DNA from: Phaeodactylibacter xiamenensis
GTDB taxonomy: Bacteria > Bacteroidota > Bacteroidia > Chitinophagales > Saprospiraceae
Reading direction: 5' to 3'
Length of the DNA stretch: 64,000 bases
NCBI RefSeq assembly: GCF_000759025.1
Contig: NZ_JPOS01000002.1
Location: forward strand, 1 to 64,000
Shown: positions 54,577 through 63,830 of the stretch, one piece after another
How the letters are laid out: the number at the start of each line of letters is the position of its first letter
Numbering within the stretch: the first letter of the stretch is position 1
Translations under genes and position numbers: made by a program
Notes under the pieces: model-generated
The model's database searches: none
Seen by the model: the letters and a program-made list of their open reading frames with translations, nothing else
Told to the model about the DNA's origin: nothing

Positions 54577-55962
54577 ATGAAAAAACTCCCGGATACCCTG
54601 CTGATCATTTTTGGAATTATGATTGTGTTTATCGGCCTGACCTGGCTGGTGCCCGCTGGTGAATTTGAGCGGACGGTGGTCAATGGGCGGGAGGTGCTCG
54701 TACCCGGTTCGTACGAACGGGTGGAGGCCAATCCGCAGGGGCTGGGGGCATTGTTACAAGGGCCGGTCCGGGGGTTTATTTCGGCGGCGCAGATCATTGC
54801 CTTTGTTTTTTTGGTGGGTGGTGCGTTTGGTGTTATTACGCGGACCGGAGCAATTGATGCCGGGCTGCAAAGCATTATAAAGTTCAGTGAGCGGCACCCG
54901 AAGTACCGGCACTGGATACTGCCGGTGGTGATTACGCTGTTTTCGCTGGCGGGCGCTACCTTCGGGATGAGCGAAGAGGTGCTGGTCTTTGTGCTGATCA
55001 CGATTCCGTTGGCCCTGGCGCTGGGTTACGATTCCATAACCGGAATAGCCGTTTCCTTTGTGGGGGCCGGGCTGGGTTTTGCCGGGGCGTTTATCAATCC
55101 GTTTACGATTGGGGTGGCGCAGGGCATTGCTGAGCTGCCCCCGGCAAGCGGGATGGGCTACCGGCTGATGGTCTGGGCGGTCACTACAGTGATTGGCATT
55201 ATCTACATTATGCGCTATGTGCTAAAGCTGGAAAAGGACCCCACGCTGAGCCCGGTGTATGAGCTTGATCAGCAGCGCGACCTCAGGCAATTGGGCAAAA
55301 CTGAGCACCAGGAATTTACCCGGGGGCACCGCTATGTTTTGCTGGCACTTACGGCGGCACTGCTGCTGCTCGTCTACGGTGTGGGGCAATGGGGCTGGTA
55401 CATCAATGAAATTGCCGGGCTCTTTATTGGATTAGGAATTGTAGCTGGGGTTATATCTCACCTGGGGCTGGAAGAGAGCGTTGATGCCTTCAAAGACGGT
55501 GCTAAAGATATGTTGACTGCAGCATTGGTCATTGCCATGGCAAAGGGGCTGATCGTCATTGCGGAGGATGGGAAAATTATTGACACCCTTCTGCACACGA
55601 TAGCAGGGTTATCGGAAGGCCTGCCCAAGCCGGTCACCGTGGAAATCATGTTTATCTTTCAGACTTTGCTCAACTTCTTTGTGCCTTCCGGGTCCGGGCA
55701 AGCCGCCCTGACGATGCCGATCATGGCACCGCTGAGCGATCTTTTGGGCATCAGCAGGCAGACGGCGGTGCTGGCTTTTCAGTTTGGGGACGGACTGTCC
55801 AATCTGATTATCCCCACGAGTGGGGTAACGATGGGCGTGCTGGCGATTGCCAAAATTCCCTACAACGTGTGGGTGAAGTGGTTCCTGCCCCTGTTCCTGA
55901 TCCTTTGTGCCGCCTGCATGCTGATGTTGCTTCCACCGGTCCTCTTCTTTGAGTGGCCCTAA
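54577..55962 (+). CDS. YfcC/DcuC-type transporter
   Basis: This 461-residue polytopic transporter has about 12 helices. Key segments are LTWLVPAGEFERTVVNGR near the start, FGMSEEVLVFVLITIPLA, the GFAGAFINPFTIGVAQGIAE stretch, and VPSGSGQAALTMPIMAPLSDL near the end; the last is a signature of the YfcC/arginine-ornithine-type ion-transporter superfamily. Together with the cyanophycinase 18 bp upstream it probably imports dipeptide, arginine or aspartate. The exact substrate is not known from sequence. Confidence 0.85.
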   Translation: MKKLPDTLLIIFGIMIVFIGLTWLVPAGEFERTVVNGREVLVPGSYERVEANPQGLGALLQGPVRGFISAAQIIAFVFLVGGAFGVITRTGAIDAGLQSIIKFSERHPKYRHWILPVVITLFSLAGATFGMSEEVLVFVLITIPLALALGYDSITGIAVSFVGAGLGFAGAFINPFTIGVAQGIAELPPASGMGYRLMVWAVTTVIGIIYIMRYVLKLEKDPTLSPVYELDQQRDLRQLGKTEHQEFTRGHRYVLLALTAALLLLVYGVGQWGWYINEIAGLFIGLGIVAGVISHLGLEESVDAFKDGAKDMLTAALVIAMAKGLIVIAEDGKIIDTLLHTIAGLSEGLPKPVTVEIMFIFQTLLNFFVPSGSGQAALTMPIMAPLSDLLGISRQTAVLAFQFGDGLSNLIIPTSGVTMGVLAIAKIPYNVWVKWFLPLFLILCAACMLMLLPPVLFFEWP

Positions 55963-55964
55963 GG

Positions 55965-56549
55965 TTACTTATCGTTTGCGTTGAGGATATTCAGTACCTC
56001 ATTGGTGATATCAAATCCGTCACGAGCACCGAGGAGGCTTGAGCCTTGTCCGTACTGTAGGATGAAGTCGTAGCCCCGTGCTTCCTGCAGACTATCCATG
56101 AGATTGCGGAGATTGTCCTGGAAGTCAGCGGCCAGTTGCTGCTGCTCTGCGCCGAGGGTAGCGGATAGCTGCTCCTGTTCGGCGAGCAGTTCCTGTTGTT
56201 TTTGACCGAGGCGTTGCTCCTCTGCTGCAATCTGATTAGGAGCGAGCAGCCCCTGCTGTACTTTAGCCTGCACCTGACGAAATTCCTTTTCCAGAGCCTG
56301 CATACGCTGATTGAGGCCTTGGGAAGCGGTTTGCTGACGAGCCGCCAGGTCTTCCTGTTTTCTGCGGAAATCCTTGTAGTTGTTGAGCAGGCTGTCGGCA
56401 TCGATGTAAACGATGTCTAACGTCTCATCTGTACTGGCAGCGGCCGTGGCAGAACTATCGGCTGAGGCAGTGCCCGATTGCTGCGTGAACAAATAGATGA
56501 CTGCGATTAGCAGGATGGCATTAAGTGCCAGAGAAATATTGGCTTTCAT
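55965..56549 (-). CDS. OmpH/Skp-family periplasmic chaperone-like protein
   Basis: This 194-residue protein starts at MKANISLALN, with one N-terminal hydrophobic anchor. It has an OmpH domain: DIVYIDADSLLNNYKDFRRKQ, then a long coiled coil rich in Gln and Glu, then YDFILQYGQGSSLLGARDGFDIT. Skp-type chaperones bind outer-membrane proteins in transit. The Met 25 codons earlier would give a poor N-terminus. The gene is convergent with the transporter, 2 bp from its end. Confidence 0.85.
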   Translation of the reverse strand: MKANISLALNAILLIAVIYLFTQQSGTASADSSATAAASTDETLDIVYIDADSLLNNYKDFRRKQEDLAARQQTASQGLNQRMQALEKEFRQVQAKVQQGLLAPNQIAAEEQRLGQKQQELLAEQEQLSATLGAEQQQLAADFQDNLRNLMDSLQEARGYDFILQYGQGSSLLGARDGFDITNEVLNILNANDK

Positions 56550-56572
56550 TAGATTGATTTTCCGCAAAGGTA

Positions 56573-56610
56573 AAAAAATACGGGCTACCCTTCCGAAGAA
56601 GAATAGCCCG
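56573..56610 (-). terminator. Terminator between the OmpH-like and T9SS genes
   Basis: The stem CGGGCTA (56581-56587) pairs with TAGCCCG (56604-56610), followed on the minus strand by a T-rich run (56573-56580). It ends the transcript of the gene at 56660-58249. Confidence 0.65.
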
Positions 56611-56659
56611 CAGTGAAAATTCACCTATCCCTGAATTGGGAAAGGGTCATTTTATGCCA

Positions 56660-58249
56660 TTAAGGACGTGCCGTACCCAGGATGACGCGCTCTACGTGGC
56701 TTTCACCACCTGCTACATCAACGTGGATAAAGTACATGCCTGCCTGCTGATTCGACAGGTCGAAACGCTCGGTTACATTCTCAACGGCATCAATCTGACG
56801 CTCTTCGATGAGCTGGCCTACTGCATTCATAATGCGGATATTGGCTTTCTGGCCAAAGATGGAGCCCAGGTTCACGTTCACAGCGCCGCTGGTTGGGTTC
56901 GGGAAAACACTGATGTCAGTTTGTGCAGATACACCAGACAGATTGCCGGCACCGGCCAAGCCCATATTGCAGTCCGCAGCAAGGCCTTCCAAAACAATGG
57001 AGCAGCTTGGGTCATTCTGATCAGCGATGGTGATGTTCACTACATCTCCTACTGAGAATGGGCCTACGAAGTACCTTCTTGGGAAGAATACGTTCTGCAG
57101 GGTAGGCTGGCCTCCGTCGTTGCTGATGGAAACAGCATTGGCAGAGCCCAGGTCACCCAGGTTCACCATGACCATGAATACGCCGGGGCCACAGTAGGAA
57201 GTAACGGTTGCTGCAGCTACAGGCTCAACGCAAACTACAGAGCAGGGCGCACAGTTAGAACCGCCGCAGTCTACACCCTCTTCGTCTCCGTTTTGGATGC
57301 CATCGTCACAGGTGGGGGCAGCCACACAAGGGTCGCAGTTAGAACCACCACAGTCGATACCTTCTTCATCTCCGTTTTGGATGCCATCGTCACAGGTAGG
57401 ACCAGTGACCGCATCACAGGTTACCGTCCAGTCGAGTGGGTCCGGGCAGCAACCACTTCCACTTGCACAGCTGACGGAGCCGTCAGAATCGACAGTAACG
57501 TACATTACTCCGCTGTTGGCTGTTACCGTAACACCAGTCATGTCTCCACCATTGTTGTCTGAATATAGTTCAATGCCGGATGGGGAGTTACCATCGAAAA
57601 TCAATACATCATCACAGCAGGATTCAATGCCTCCAGCGTTGAAGGTGATGGTCAAAGGAGTTCCATCGCCTGAGGTATAAATGTATCCAATAAGATTATT
57701 GTTACCGTAGCAAAGGGTTTCGTTAACCGGTGTACCACAAGCAACTGTTACCTCATTGGTGAGATCTATCAGAGAGGCATCTAAACAGAACTGCCCGGAA
57801 GACTGAGGGGATGGCCAGGTAGAAATATGAATGTAATAAGTAGTACCTGGCGTCATAGGAGGGGTCGTCAGCGACTCATCAGAGGAACTGGAAGTTGCGC
57901 TTGCAAAGCAGGTACCCGTGGTCGGGCAGCCCTCTGTCACCATAATGCCTGTCCAGGTGTTCTCCGCATACAGGTCAAGCTGCAACGCATCATCGGATGT
58001 GGCGGTGTAGGTAAAGATGTAGTCATCTCCGTTAGAATAACTACTGTTACAGACATTACCATCCGTATCATCATTTCCGGTAGGGTCACCTGAGTTGGCA
58101 CCACCGCCGAATGGATCACCACCGCAGTTCATGTCAAGAGTTAAAGGAACTGCAGTTGGGCAGGTACTTTGGGCATTCAGTACATTTGTGCTTCCACTCG
58201 CCACAAATAAGATGGCGAAATAAAGTAGAGCGAAATTAAAGTTCTTCAT
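56660..58249 (-). CDS. Secreted T9SS protein with CUB-like domains and repeated Cys module
   Basis: This 529-residue protein has a signal peptide ending VLNAQ, a Cys-rich N-terminal domain with jelly-roll character (TYYIHISTWPSPQSSGQFCL), a CUB-like domain (CCDDVLIFDGNSPSGIELYS), two copies of a 28-residue module (TCDDGIQNGDEEGIDCGGSN and a near-identical one), and a C-terminal T9SS sorting domain (ISVFPNPTSGAVNVNL, QQAGMYFIHVDVAGGE). It has no visible catalytic residues, so a surface-binding or adhesion role is likely. The terminator at 56573-56610 lies behind it. Confidence 0.85.
   Translation of the reverse strand: MKNFNFALLYFAILFVASGSTNVLNAQSTCPTAVPLTLDMNCGGDPFGGGANSGDPTGNDDTDGNVCNSSYSNGDDYIFTYTATSDDALQLDLYAENTWTGIMVTEGCPTTGTCFASATSSSSDESLTTPPMTPGTTYYIHISTWPSPQSSGQFCLDASLIDLTNEVTVACGTPVNETLCYGNNNLIGYIYTSGDGTPLTITFNAGGIESCCDDVLIFDGNSPSGIELYSDNNGGDMTGVTVTANSGVMYVTVDSDGSVSCASGSGCCPDPLDWTVTCDAVTGPTCDDGIQNGDEEGIDCGGSNCDPCVAAPTCDDGIQNGDEEGVDCGGSNCAPCSVVCVEPVAAATVTSYCGPGVFMVMVNLGDLGSANAVSISNDGGQPTLQNVFFPRRYFVGPFSVGDVVNITIADQNDPSCSIVLEGLAADCNMGLAGAGNLSGVSAQTDISVFPNPTSGAVNVNLGSIFGQKANIRIMNAVGQLIEERQIDAVENVTERFDLSNQQAGMYFIHVDVAGGESHVERVILGTARP
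57252..57397. repeat. 84-bp tandem repeat within the T9SS gene
   Basis: Two adjacent copies of an 84 bp unit (57252-57335 and from 57336) encode the TCDDGIQNGDEEG modules. They differ at only a few positions, so unequal crossing-over could change copy number. Confidence 0.8.
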
Positions 58250-58703
58250 ATAATGTGAAGTTTTTAAGGATTAGCTGATCTTTCGCATTCAAAGATCAGT
58301 TATTAAAAAATTGAATGAGTTAAATATGATCTGGCCAATGCTGCGATTCCGGGGGTAAGACACGTTAGTGGAATATCACTTACATCAGCAGAAACATTAA
58401 GCTTACTTTGCTAATACGGCTTTACATCGAAAGCAGGAACCCCTGCAAACGGAAGTAAAGATTAGCTGGGTGGAATCAGCATAAACCGTGTACATAAGCA
58501 GCAGATAGCTACTTATTTTATTAGCATGTTATGTAGGACAGCCTTATTAGCAGGGGGGAGATTTTGACTAATTATTGTCAAATATAGTAAATAGTTTAAT
58601 AAAACCCTAACATAAAATTGAACAAAAATTTAAAATTTTGATTTCTTACCGAATGGCTTATGCTCAAATGGCTCGTACAGCGCTCAGAATTTGGGTTTCC
58701 GGC
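58250..58703. other. AT-rich intergenic interval
   Basis: No gene is credible. A TATATTTG box on the minus strand (58579-58586) could belong to the T9SS gene, but the leader would be over 300 nt and no -33 box is present. Confidence 0.5.
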
Positions 58704-59588
58704 TCAGTCCAGATTTAAGCTATCGCCCGGCAGTAAAATATTGAGTTCAAGGCCTCTGCCGCCAAGTAAACTGTCTTGAGTGACCGTTTGACCTTCAGGG
58801 TGGCGTAAAACGATAACCTGATAGCCGCCATATACTGTTGCCGCATTACCGTTCTCCACTAAAATAGCGGTGGACTCATCAATACCAATGCCCATCTGAT
58901 CGGGATGATCTAGCACAACGGTAATCAAACGGTTCATCCGCATGCGCCAAATGAAGTGCTGATCGATAATGGCTGTACTGAGCAGGCCCAGCCCTTCGCC
59001 AATTTCTATGTTATTGGATTCAATCGTTCGGAAATTACCGGTGTACTCCGGATGGCGCCGCTCATTGCCGGTTATCATTTTTTCACTCATGACAGCTGCA
59101 CCTGCGCTGGTCCCGGCAATGGTAGCACCGGAATGGTACGCTTCATGTATAGCATCGTACACCGGGCTGTTGGCCACCACATCCATAAAGCGGTTCTGGT
59201 CACCACCGGTAATGTAAATCAGGCGGGCATTGCGCAGGGAGTCTATGGCAGCCTGCGGGTATGAACCTTTCCGGAAATTGTAGCTGCGGAATTTGGATGA
59301 GGCCAGTCCAAGGTCTGTGAACTGCTTTATAGCGTAAAAAGCGGACGTATCCGGCTCTCCGCTTGACATGGGCAGGATAATTCCGTAGCCTCCTTCCTCC
59401 ATCCCGGAGGCATTAATCAGGGTTTGTACAAGGGCTGGAGGGCGCTTGCCGCCGCCGATGATAAAAAGTTTTCCCTTCGGCCTATCCGTAACCGAAGGAG
59501 CTGTTGTTCCCGATTGGGGTACTTCGGGCTCCTGAGTACAATGGGCAAAGAAGAAGCTAAGAATCAGTAGGCTTAAGGTAAGGCGCAT
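58704..59588 (-). CDS. cphB: Lipoprotein cyanophycinase
   Basis: This 294-residue peptidase S51 protein has a lipobox ending in Cys17 (FFFAHC). The oxyanion and nucleophile region is IAGTSAGAAVM (Ser161). The cyanophycinase motif DQHFIWRMRMNRL is at about residues 209-221. It lacks the T9SS domain of the other cyanophycinase and should be attached to a membrane by lipid. Its distance from the SusCD operon makes it a second, separately controlled cyanophycinase of the same locus. Confidence 0.92.
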   Translation of the reverse strand: MRLTLSLLILSFFFAHCTQEPEVPQSGTTAPSVTDRPKGKLFIIGGGKRPPALVQTLINASGMEEGGYGIILPMSSGEPDTSAFYAIKQFTDLGLASSKFRSYNFRKGSYPQAAIDSLRNARLIYITGGDQNRFMDVVANSPVYDAIHEAYHSGATIAGTSAGAAVMSEKMITGNERRHPEYTGNFRTIESNNIEIGEGLGLLSTAIIDQHFIWRMRMNRLITVVLDHPDQMGIGIDESTAILVENGNAATVYGGYQVIVLRHPEGQTVTQDSLLGGRGLELNILLPGDSLNLD

Positions 59589-59760
59589 TACATTTCATAA
59601 TTTGGTTTGGGGTCAAAGTAAGATTTCTTTTCCAATTCGGTTAGCCCTTTGAGCAACAAAATCCACTCCCGGCACCAGGCTTAGCTGTCAGGTTAGGAGG
59701 GGCATCCCATGGTTAAGCCAGGAGCAGTTTTTTCGAATTACAGGAAATTCTCAGGCCAAT

Positions 59761-59793
59761 TTTGCAGGTATTGTTTTTGAAAGCCTATTTTTG
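59761..59793 (+). promoter_or_regulatory. Promoter of parA
   Basis: TTTG (59761-59764), 21 bp, TATTTTTG (59786-59793) is a good Bacteroidota match, about 65 bp before the parA start. Confidence 0.6.
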
Positions 59794-59858
59794 TCCACTG
59801 CAAGCGGCCATATTAGTATTTTTTATTACCTTAGAAAAAAGCCACCAATAAACGGAAT

Positions 59859-60641
59859 ATGGGAAAGGTCATTTCATTACTGAATCACAAAGGCGGCGTA
59901 GGCAAAACGACGAGTGCCATCAACATCGGAGCGGGTTTGGTCGAACTGGGGAAACGGGTGCTGTTGATCGACCTTGACCCTCAGGCCAATCTCACGCTGG
60001 CGCTTGGCGTACCGCGCCCTCCCGTTACCATCTACGAAGCCATGCGTGGAGAATCGGGCCTGCAACCCGTGACGGCAAAAGAAAACCTGGATGTGGTGGC
60101 CTCTACGCTGGACCTTTCCGGAGCAGAAATGGAGCTGATCAATGAAGCTGGCCGGGAATTTGTCCTACAGGAACTTTTTGACCCGTTTTTGGAAGAATAT
60201 GACTTCATTATTATCGATTGCCCGCCATCCCTGGGCTTGCTTACGCTGAATGCCCTCACCAGCAGCGATTTCGTTATGATCCCGCTTCAGACTGAGTTCC
60301 TCGCCATGCAGGGGCTGGCTAAAATCAAGCAGGTTATACAAAAGGTAAAGTTCAGGCTGAACAAGAAACTACAGATCGGCGGCGTTATTGCCACCATGTA
60401 CGACAGCCGCAAGGTCCTCAACCGGGATGTGGTCGAGACGATAACGAAGTACTTTGGCAATCTGGTCTTCGAAACCAAAATCCGGGATACCGTAGCTCTG
60501 GCTGAGGCACCCGCGCAACGCAAAGACATCTTTGCCTACAGCCCCAGCAGTTCCGGCGCGAAAGACTACCTGAATCTCAGCAAGGAACTATTGCAGCGTA
60601 TGGAGCAGTTTGACCAGATGATGGCGGAAAAGAAACAGTAG
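59859..60641 (+). CDS. parA: ParA/Soj family ATPase
   Basis: This 260-residue deviant Walker-A ATPase has KGGVGKTTSAINIG, LLIDLDPQANLTLALG, DFIIIDCPPSLGLLTLNAL and MIPLQTEFLAMQGL. ParA proteins bind DNA non-specifically and move a partner complex. A ParB gene does not follow; instead a ribbon-helix-helix gene is 29 bp downstream. So this is either a chromosomal ParA that works with an unlinked ParB or a ParA with an RHH partner as in some plasmid systems. Confidence 0.93.
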   Translation: MGKVISLLNHKGGVGKTTSAINIGAGLVELGKRVLLIDLDPQANLTLALGVPRPPVTIYEAMRGESGLQPVTAKENLDVVASTLDLSGAEMELINEAGREFVLQELFDPFLEEYDFIIIDCPPSLGLLTLNALTSSDFVMIPLQTEFLAMQGLAKIKQVIQKVKFRLNKKLQIGGVIATMYDSRKVLNRDVVETITKYFGNLVFETKIRDTVALAEAPAQRKDIFAYSPSSSGAKDYLNLSKELLQRMEQFDQMMAEKKQ

Positions 60642-60670
60642 GGTATTTATCAGCTTTTAAATTTTTGATC

Positions 60671-61165
60671 GTGAGCAAAAAGAGATTTACAGAAGGCATG
60701 GAAAGCCTCTTCGGGCCAACCGATGAGCAGGAATCGGACAAGAGCTGGTTTGGTGCTCAGGAGGCTGGAAAGCAGGATGCCCACGAGCAAAACAATAAGC
60801 GCTCCAACTCCGGTAAGAACTTTGCAGAGGACTTACAGTCCTTCCTGCAGGAAGCCTTTGATGATTCTATGGAACGGCAGCTCGAAGAACGGCAAAGACG
60901 TGATGAAGCCGCTCCCGCCAAGCCGAGCGTCAAAAAGAAGCAGCGCCGGCCAATGGCAGGCCTGGACGCGCTCATCCGCAGTACGGTAGACCCTCAGCCT
61001 GAATCTGAAGAAGACCGTAGCCGCCCCAAACGGATTACCCTCTCTTTTGACCCGGTGAAGCTGGAAAAGCTCAAGAGCATTGCCCGCAACCAAAGGTCAC
61101 TGCTCCGTGATGTAATTGATGAAATCGTTGAGGATTACCTCAACCGCATGGAAGCCAATTCCTGA
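60671..61165 (+). CDS. Ribbon-helix-helix protein, probable ParA partner
   Basis: This 164-residue protein starts at a GTG codon (MSKKRFTEGM), since no ATG is well placed; a TTG two codons upstream is the alternative. Its N-terminal 110 residues are charged and low in complexity with a coiled-coil stretch (MERQLEERQRRDE). The C-terminal 50 residues match a ribbon-helix-helix: KRITLSFDPVKLEKLKSIA, then a second helix. RHH proteins bind DNA as dimers. The close spacing to parA suggests partnership, as in ParG-type systems. Confidence 0.75.
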   Translation: MSKKRFTEGMESLFGPTDEQESDKSWFGAQEAGKQDAHEQNNKRSNSGKNFAEDLQSFLQEAFDDSMERQLEERQRRDEAAPAKPSVKKKQRRPMAGLDALIRSTVDPQPESEEDRSRPKRITLSFDPVKLEKLKSIARNQRSLLRDVIDEIVEDYLNRMEANS

Positions 61166-61246
61166 TTTCATGCTTTTTCCCTCCCCTTATCGCTAAATTG
61201 CTGGTTATTATAGACTAACGGGCTGGACTTCGATGGGTAAAGCCGG

Positions 61247-61254
61247 TACCTTTG
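61247..61254 (+). promoter_or_regulatory. Candidate promoter -7 element of the patatin gene
   Basis: TACCTTTG fits TAnnTTTG and is 85 bp before the start codon. No -33 box is evident. Confidence 0.4.
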
Positions 61255-61338
61255 CAGTATCCTGACCTCCAAAAGGTGCAGCTGTACCGCACTGAACTGC
61301 CACGGCTGCCACGGCCTAACGAGTAACCCCACAAAACC

Positions 61339-63606
61339 ATGAGCACCCCTGCAAACCTGGCACGGATTTACGTGCTGTTTTCTATAATATTTTTACTCCC
61401 TCTGGGCCTGACAGGCCAGCAAACTCAGGTACGCCCCACAGTAGGACTTGTGCTCAGTGGCGGAGCTGCAAAAGGTATGGCACACGTAGGGGTATTGAAA
61501 GTACTGGAAGAGGCCGGCATAGAGCCGGACATTATTACAGGAACTAGCATGGGCAGTGTCATTGGCGGATTGTATGCGATTGGGTACCGGGCAGATACGA
61601 TGGAAACCCTTTTACTGCAGCAAGACTGGGAACAGGTCCTGAGCGACCGCATCGAGCTCGAAAATGTCATTCTCGAAGAAAAAGATTACTTCGAAAACCA
61701 GCTGTTCGAAATTGGGTATAATAACGGGCAGTTTATCCCGCCTTCCGGATTGATTTACGGGCAGCAGGTGGACAATCTGCTCAGCCGGTTAGCCATTCCG
61801 GCATATAAAACCAAAGACTTCCGGGATTTCCCGATCCCTTTCCGGTGCGTAGCCGCTGATATTGTGGAAGGGCAACCTGTAGTACTGGACAGCGGCGACC
61901 TGGCCGGTGCGATGCGGGCGAGCATGGCGATCCCCACAGCTTTCACCCCGGTAGAACGAGATGGGCAAATCCTGATCGATGGCGGGCTGATCCGAAATTT
62001 CCCTGTGGAAGAGGCTAAAGCCTGGGGTGCAGATATCATCATCGGGGTTTATACCGGATACGTAAAAGCAGATGCCGATAAGCTGAATAATTTCTCCCAA
62101 ATACTCATGCAGTCGGGCTTTCTGATGAGTGTGAAGGACGCGCAGGAACAAATGCCTATGGTAGACCTCTACATTGAGCCTGACCTGAAAAAGTACGGTG
62201 CTCAGGATTTCAGCAAGGCAGATTCCATCATCGCAAAAGGAGAACAGGCTGCCCGGGCAATGCTTCCTGAACTGCAGGCCTTAAAAATGTGGTTGGATAC
62301 GCTGGGAGCGCATCAGCCTGCCCACCGGATGAAGGTACCGGAAACCCTTTGTTTTGAGCAAATACTTGTACGAGGCAATGAACGCTACACCGCCGAGGAA
62401 ATCATTGGGCGCAGCGGGCTGGAATCAGGAGAGAGCTATCCTCCGCAGGCTATTGAAACGGCCATCAACCGCCTGGTGGGGACCAACAAATTTGAGAAAG
62501 TCACCTTTCAGCTGCAGCAGGAAGCCGGGGAAACGGCTCTGGTCTTGCAGTGTCTTGAGCGGGCCCCCACCGTATTCAAGACCGCCATCAACTATGACAA
62601 CTACAGCAGCGCTGGCTTTCGGTTTAATATGACGAGCCGGAATGCCTTATTACCAGCCTCCCGGCTAATGATCAACAGCGTGGTTGCTGAGAATTACCGG
62701 TTTCAGCTGAATTATCTGAAGTACCTGGACGAAGCCCAGGCGGTAGCATGGGTTACGGATGTGCAACTGACCCGGGATAAAATCCCGATCTTCCAGAACG
62801 GCACCCAAAACGAAGAGTACAGCCTTATCGAGGCCGTTATAGATCTGCATGTACAAAAGCGGTTGAGCACCAATACGGCACTAAGCATGGGCCTACAGCA
62901 GGAAAACCTCATTTTCCGCCCTAAAGTCGGGGCCGGGCTGCTGTTTAACCGGCTAAGCTATACAAATTATAACCTGTACGCCCGTCTTGAGCACAACAGC
63001 CTGAACCGGAATATCTTCCCGACCAAAGGCACCCGGCTTTCCCTGGAGCTCAAAGGGTTACGGAACGGAGGGTACGAAGTAAGCGGGCTCAACCCTGAAG
63101 TGGGGCTGAATAGAGATTCACTGTTCTCCTTCAGGCCCTACACCAAGCTCAGTTTCCGGGCGGAGCGTTTTCTGCCACTGAGCAGCAGAGGCTCATTGAA
63201 ATCCAGTGCATTTGCCGGGTTAGTAACCAACCCCAGCAACACCTTTGGAGACTTCTTCCTGGTGGGCGCCCCTGAAGCTCTTACCCGGCGGTCGATCCCG
63301 TTTTATGGGTTGAATACCAACCATCTTGTTGCTCAGGCGGCGGTAGGGGCAGGCATAGGCTACCAGCACTTCTTCCGGCGCAATATGTTCTACTCGTTGG
63401 ATGCCAATGCCGGCTTTTTTGACGAGCCCGACCGCGCGGGTGAGGACCGAATTGACCTACAGCAGTTTATTCTCGGCCTGGGGCTGACCGGAGGTATCAA
63501 TACCATCATTGGACCAGTAAAGATGCCCCTGATGTACCCGTTTGCCGGAAATGTGAATACCTCGCAGGAGCTCAGGTTGTTCCTTTCCATCGGGCACCGG
63601 TTTTGA
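61339..63606 (+). CDS. Patatin-like phospholipase with POTRA and outer-membrane barrel
   Basis: This 755-residue protein has a signal peptide ending LTGQ, a patatin domain with GGAAKGMAHVG (oxyanion, residues 41-51), the nucleophile Ser70 in GTSMG, and Asp214 in DGGLIRNFPVEEA. A POTRA-like domain follows (FEQILVRGNERYTAEEIIG), then a BamA-type barrel ending GHRF. This is the fold of type Vd autotransporters (PlpD-like). The catalytic domain is probably exported. The gene is monocistronic. Confidence 0.9.
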   Translation: MSTPANLARIYVLFSIIFLLPLGLTGQQTQVRPTVGLVLSGGAAKGMAHVGVLKVLEEAGIEPDIITGTSMGSVIGGLYAIGYRADTMETLLLQQDWEQVLSDRIELENVILEEKDYFENQLFEIGYNNGQFIPPSGLIYGQQVDNLLSRLAIPAYKTKDFRDFPIPFRCVAADIVEGQPVVLDSGDLAGAMRASMAIPTAFTPVERDGQILIDGGLIRNFPVEEAKAWGADIIIGVYTGYVKADADKLNNFSQILMQSGFLMSVKDAQEQMPMVDLYIEPDLKKYGAQDFSKADSIIAKGEQAARAMLPELQALKMWLDTLGAHQPAHRMKVPETLCFEQILVRGNERYTAEEIIGRSGLESGESYPPQAIETAINRLVGTNKFEKVTFQLQQEAGETALVLQCLERAPTVFKTAINYDNYSSAGFRFNMTSRNALLPASRLMINSVVAENYRFQLNYLKYLDEAQAVAWVTDVQLTRDKIPIFQNGTQNEEYSLIEAVIDLHVQKRLSTNTALSMGLQQENLIFRPKVGAGLLFNRLSYTNYNLYARLEHNSLNRNIFPTKGTRLSLELKGLRNGGYEVSGLNPEVGLNRDSLFSFRPYTKLSFRAERFLPLSSRGSLKSSAFAGLVTNPSNTFGDFFLVGAPEALTRRSIPFYGLNTNHLVAQAAVGAGIGYQHFFRRNMFYSLDANAGFFDEPDRAGEDRIDLQQFILGLGLTGGINTIIGPVKMPLMYPFAGNVNTSQELRLFLSIGHRF

Positions 63607-63701
63607 TGATTTGGTGAAACAAAGGCGGCCGCATCAACAAATTGTTGACACCTATACCGGAACAATCAAACAGAATCGTTATAATTGCCGCAATTTATGC
63701 C

Positions 63702-63709
63702 TATTTTTG
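63702..63709 (+). promoter_or_regulatory. Candidate ftsK promoter -7 element
   Basis: TATTTTTG fits TAnnTTTG, 120 bp before the ftsK start. The rest of the 63607-63830 gap has nothing I recognise. Confidence 0.4.
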
Positions 63710-63830
63710 TGAAGAGCTCCCCCCATTGCCCGCCATCTGGCTAAGGGGAAATGAGTGACGGAGCAAAAATAAATGATTCAAGTTTGATTCATTTTTTTCG
63801 TCAAACGACTAAGAAAGTTACCGATTGAGC

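Noticed and set aside
57252-57397. CRISPR-like repeat
   Set aside because: The 84 bp repeat is in frame inside a coding gene and encodes a protein module.
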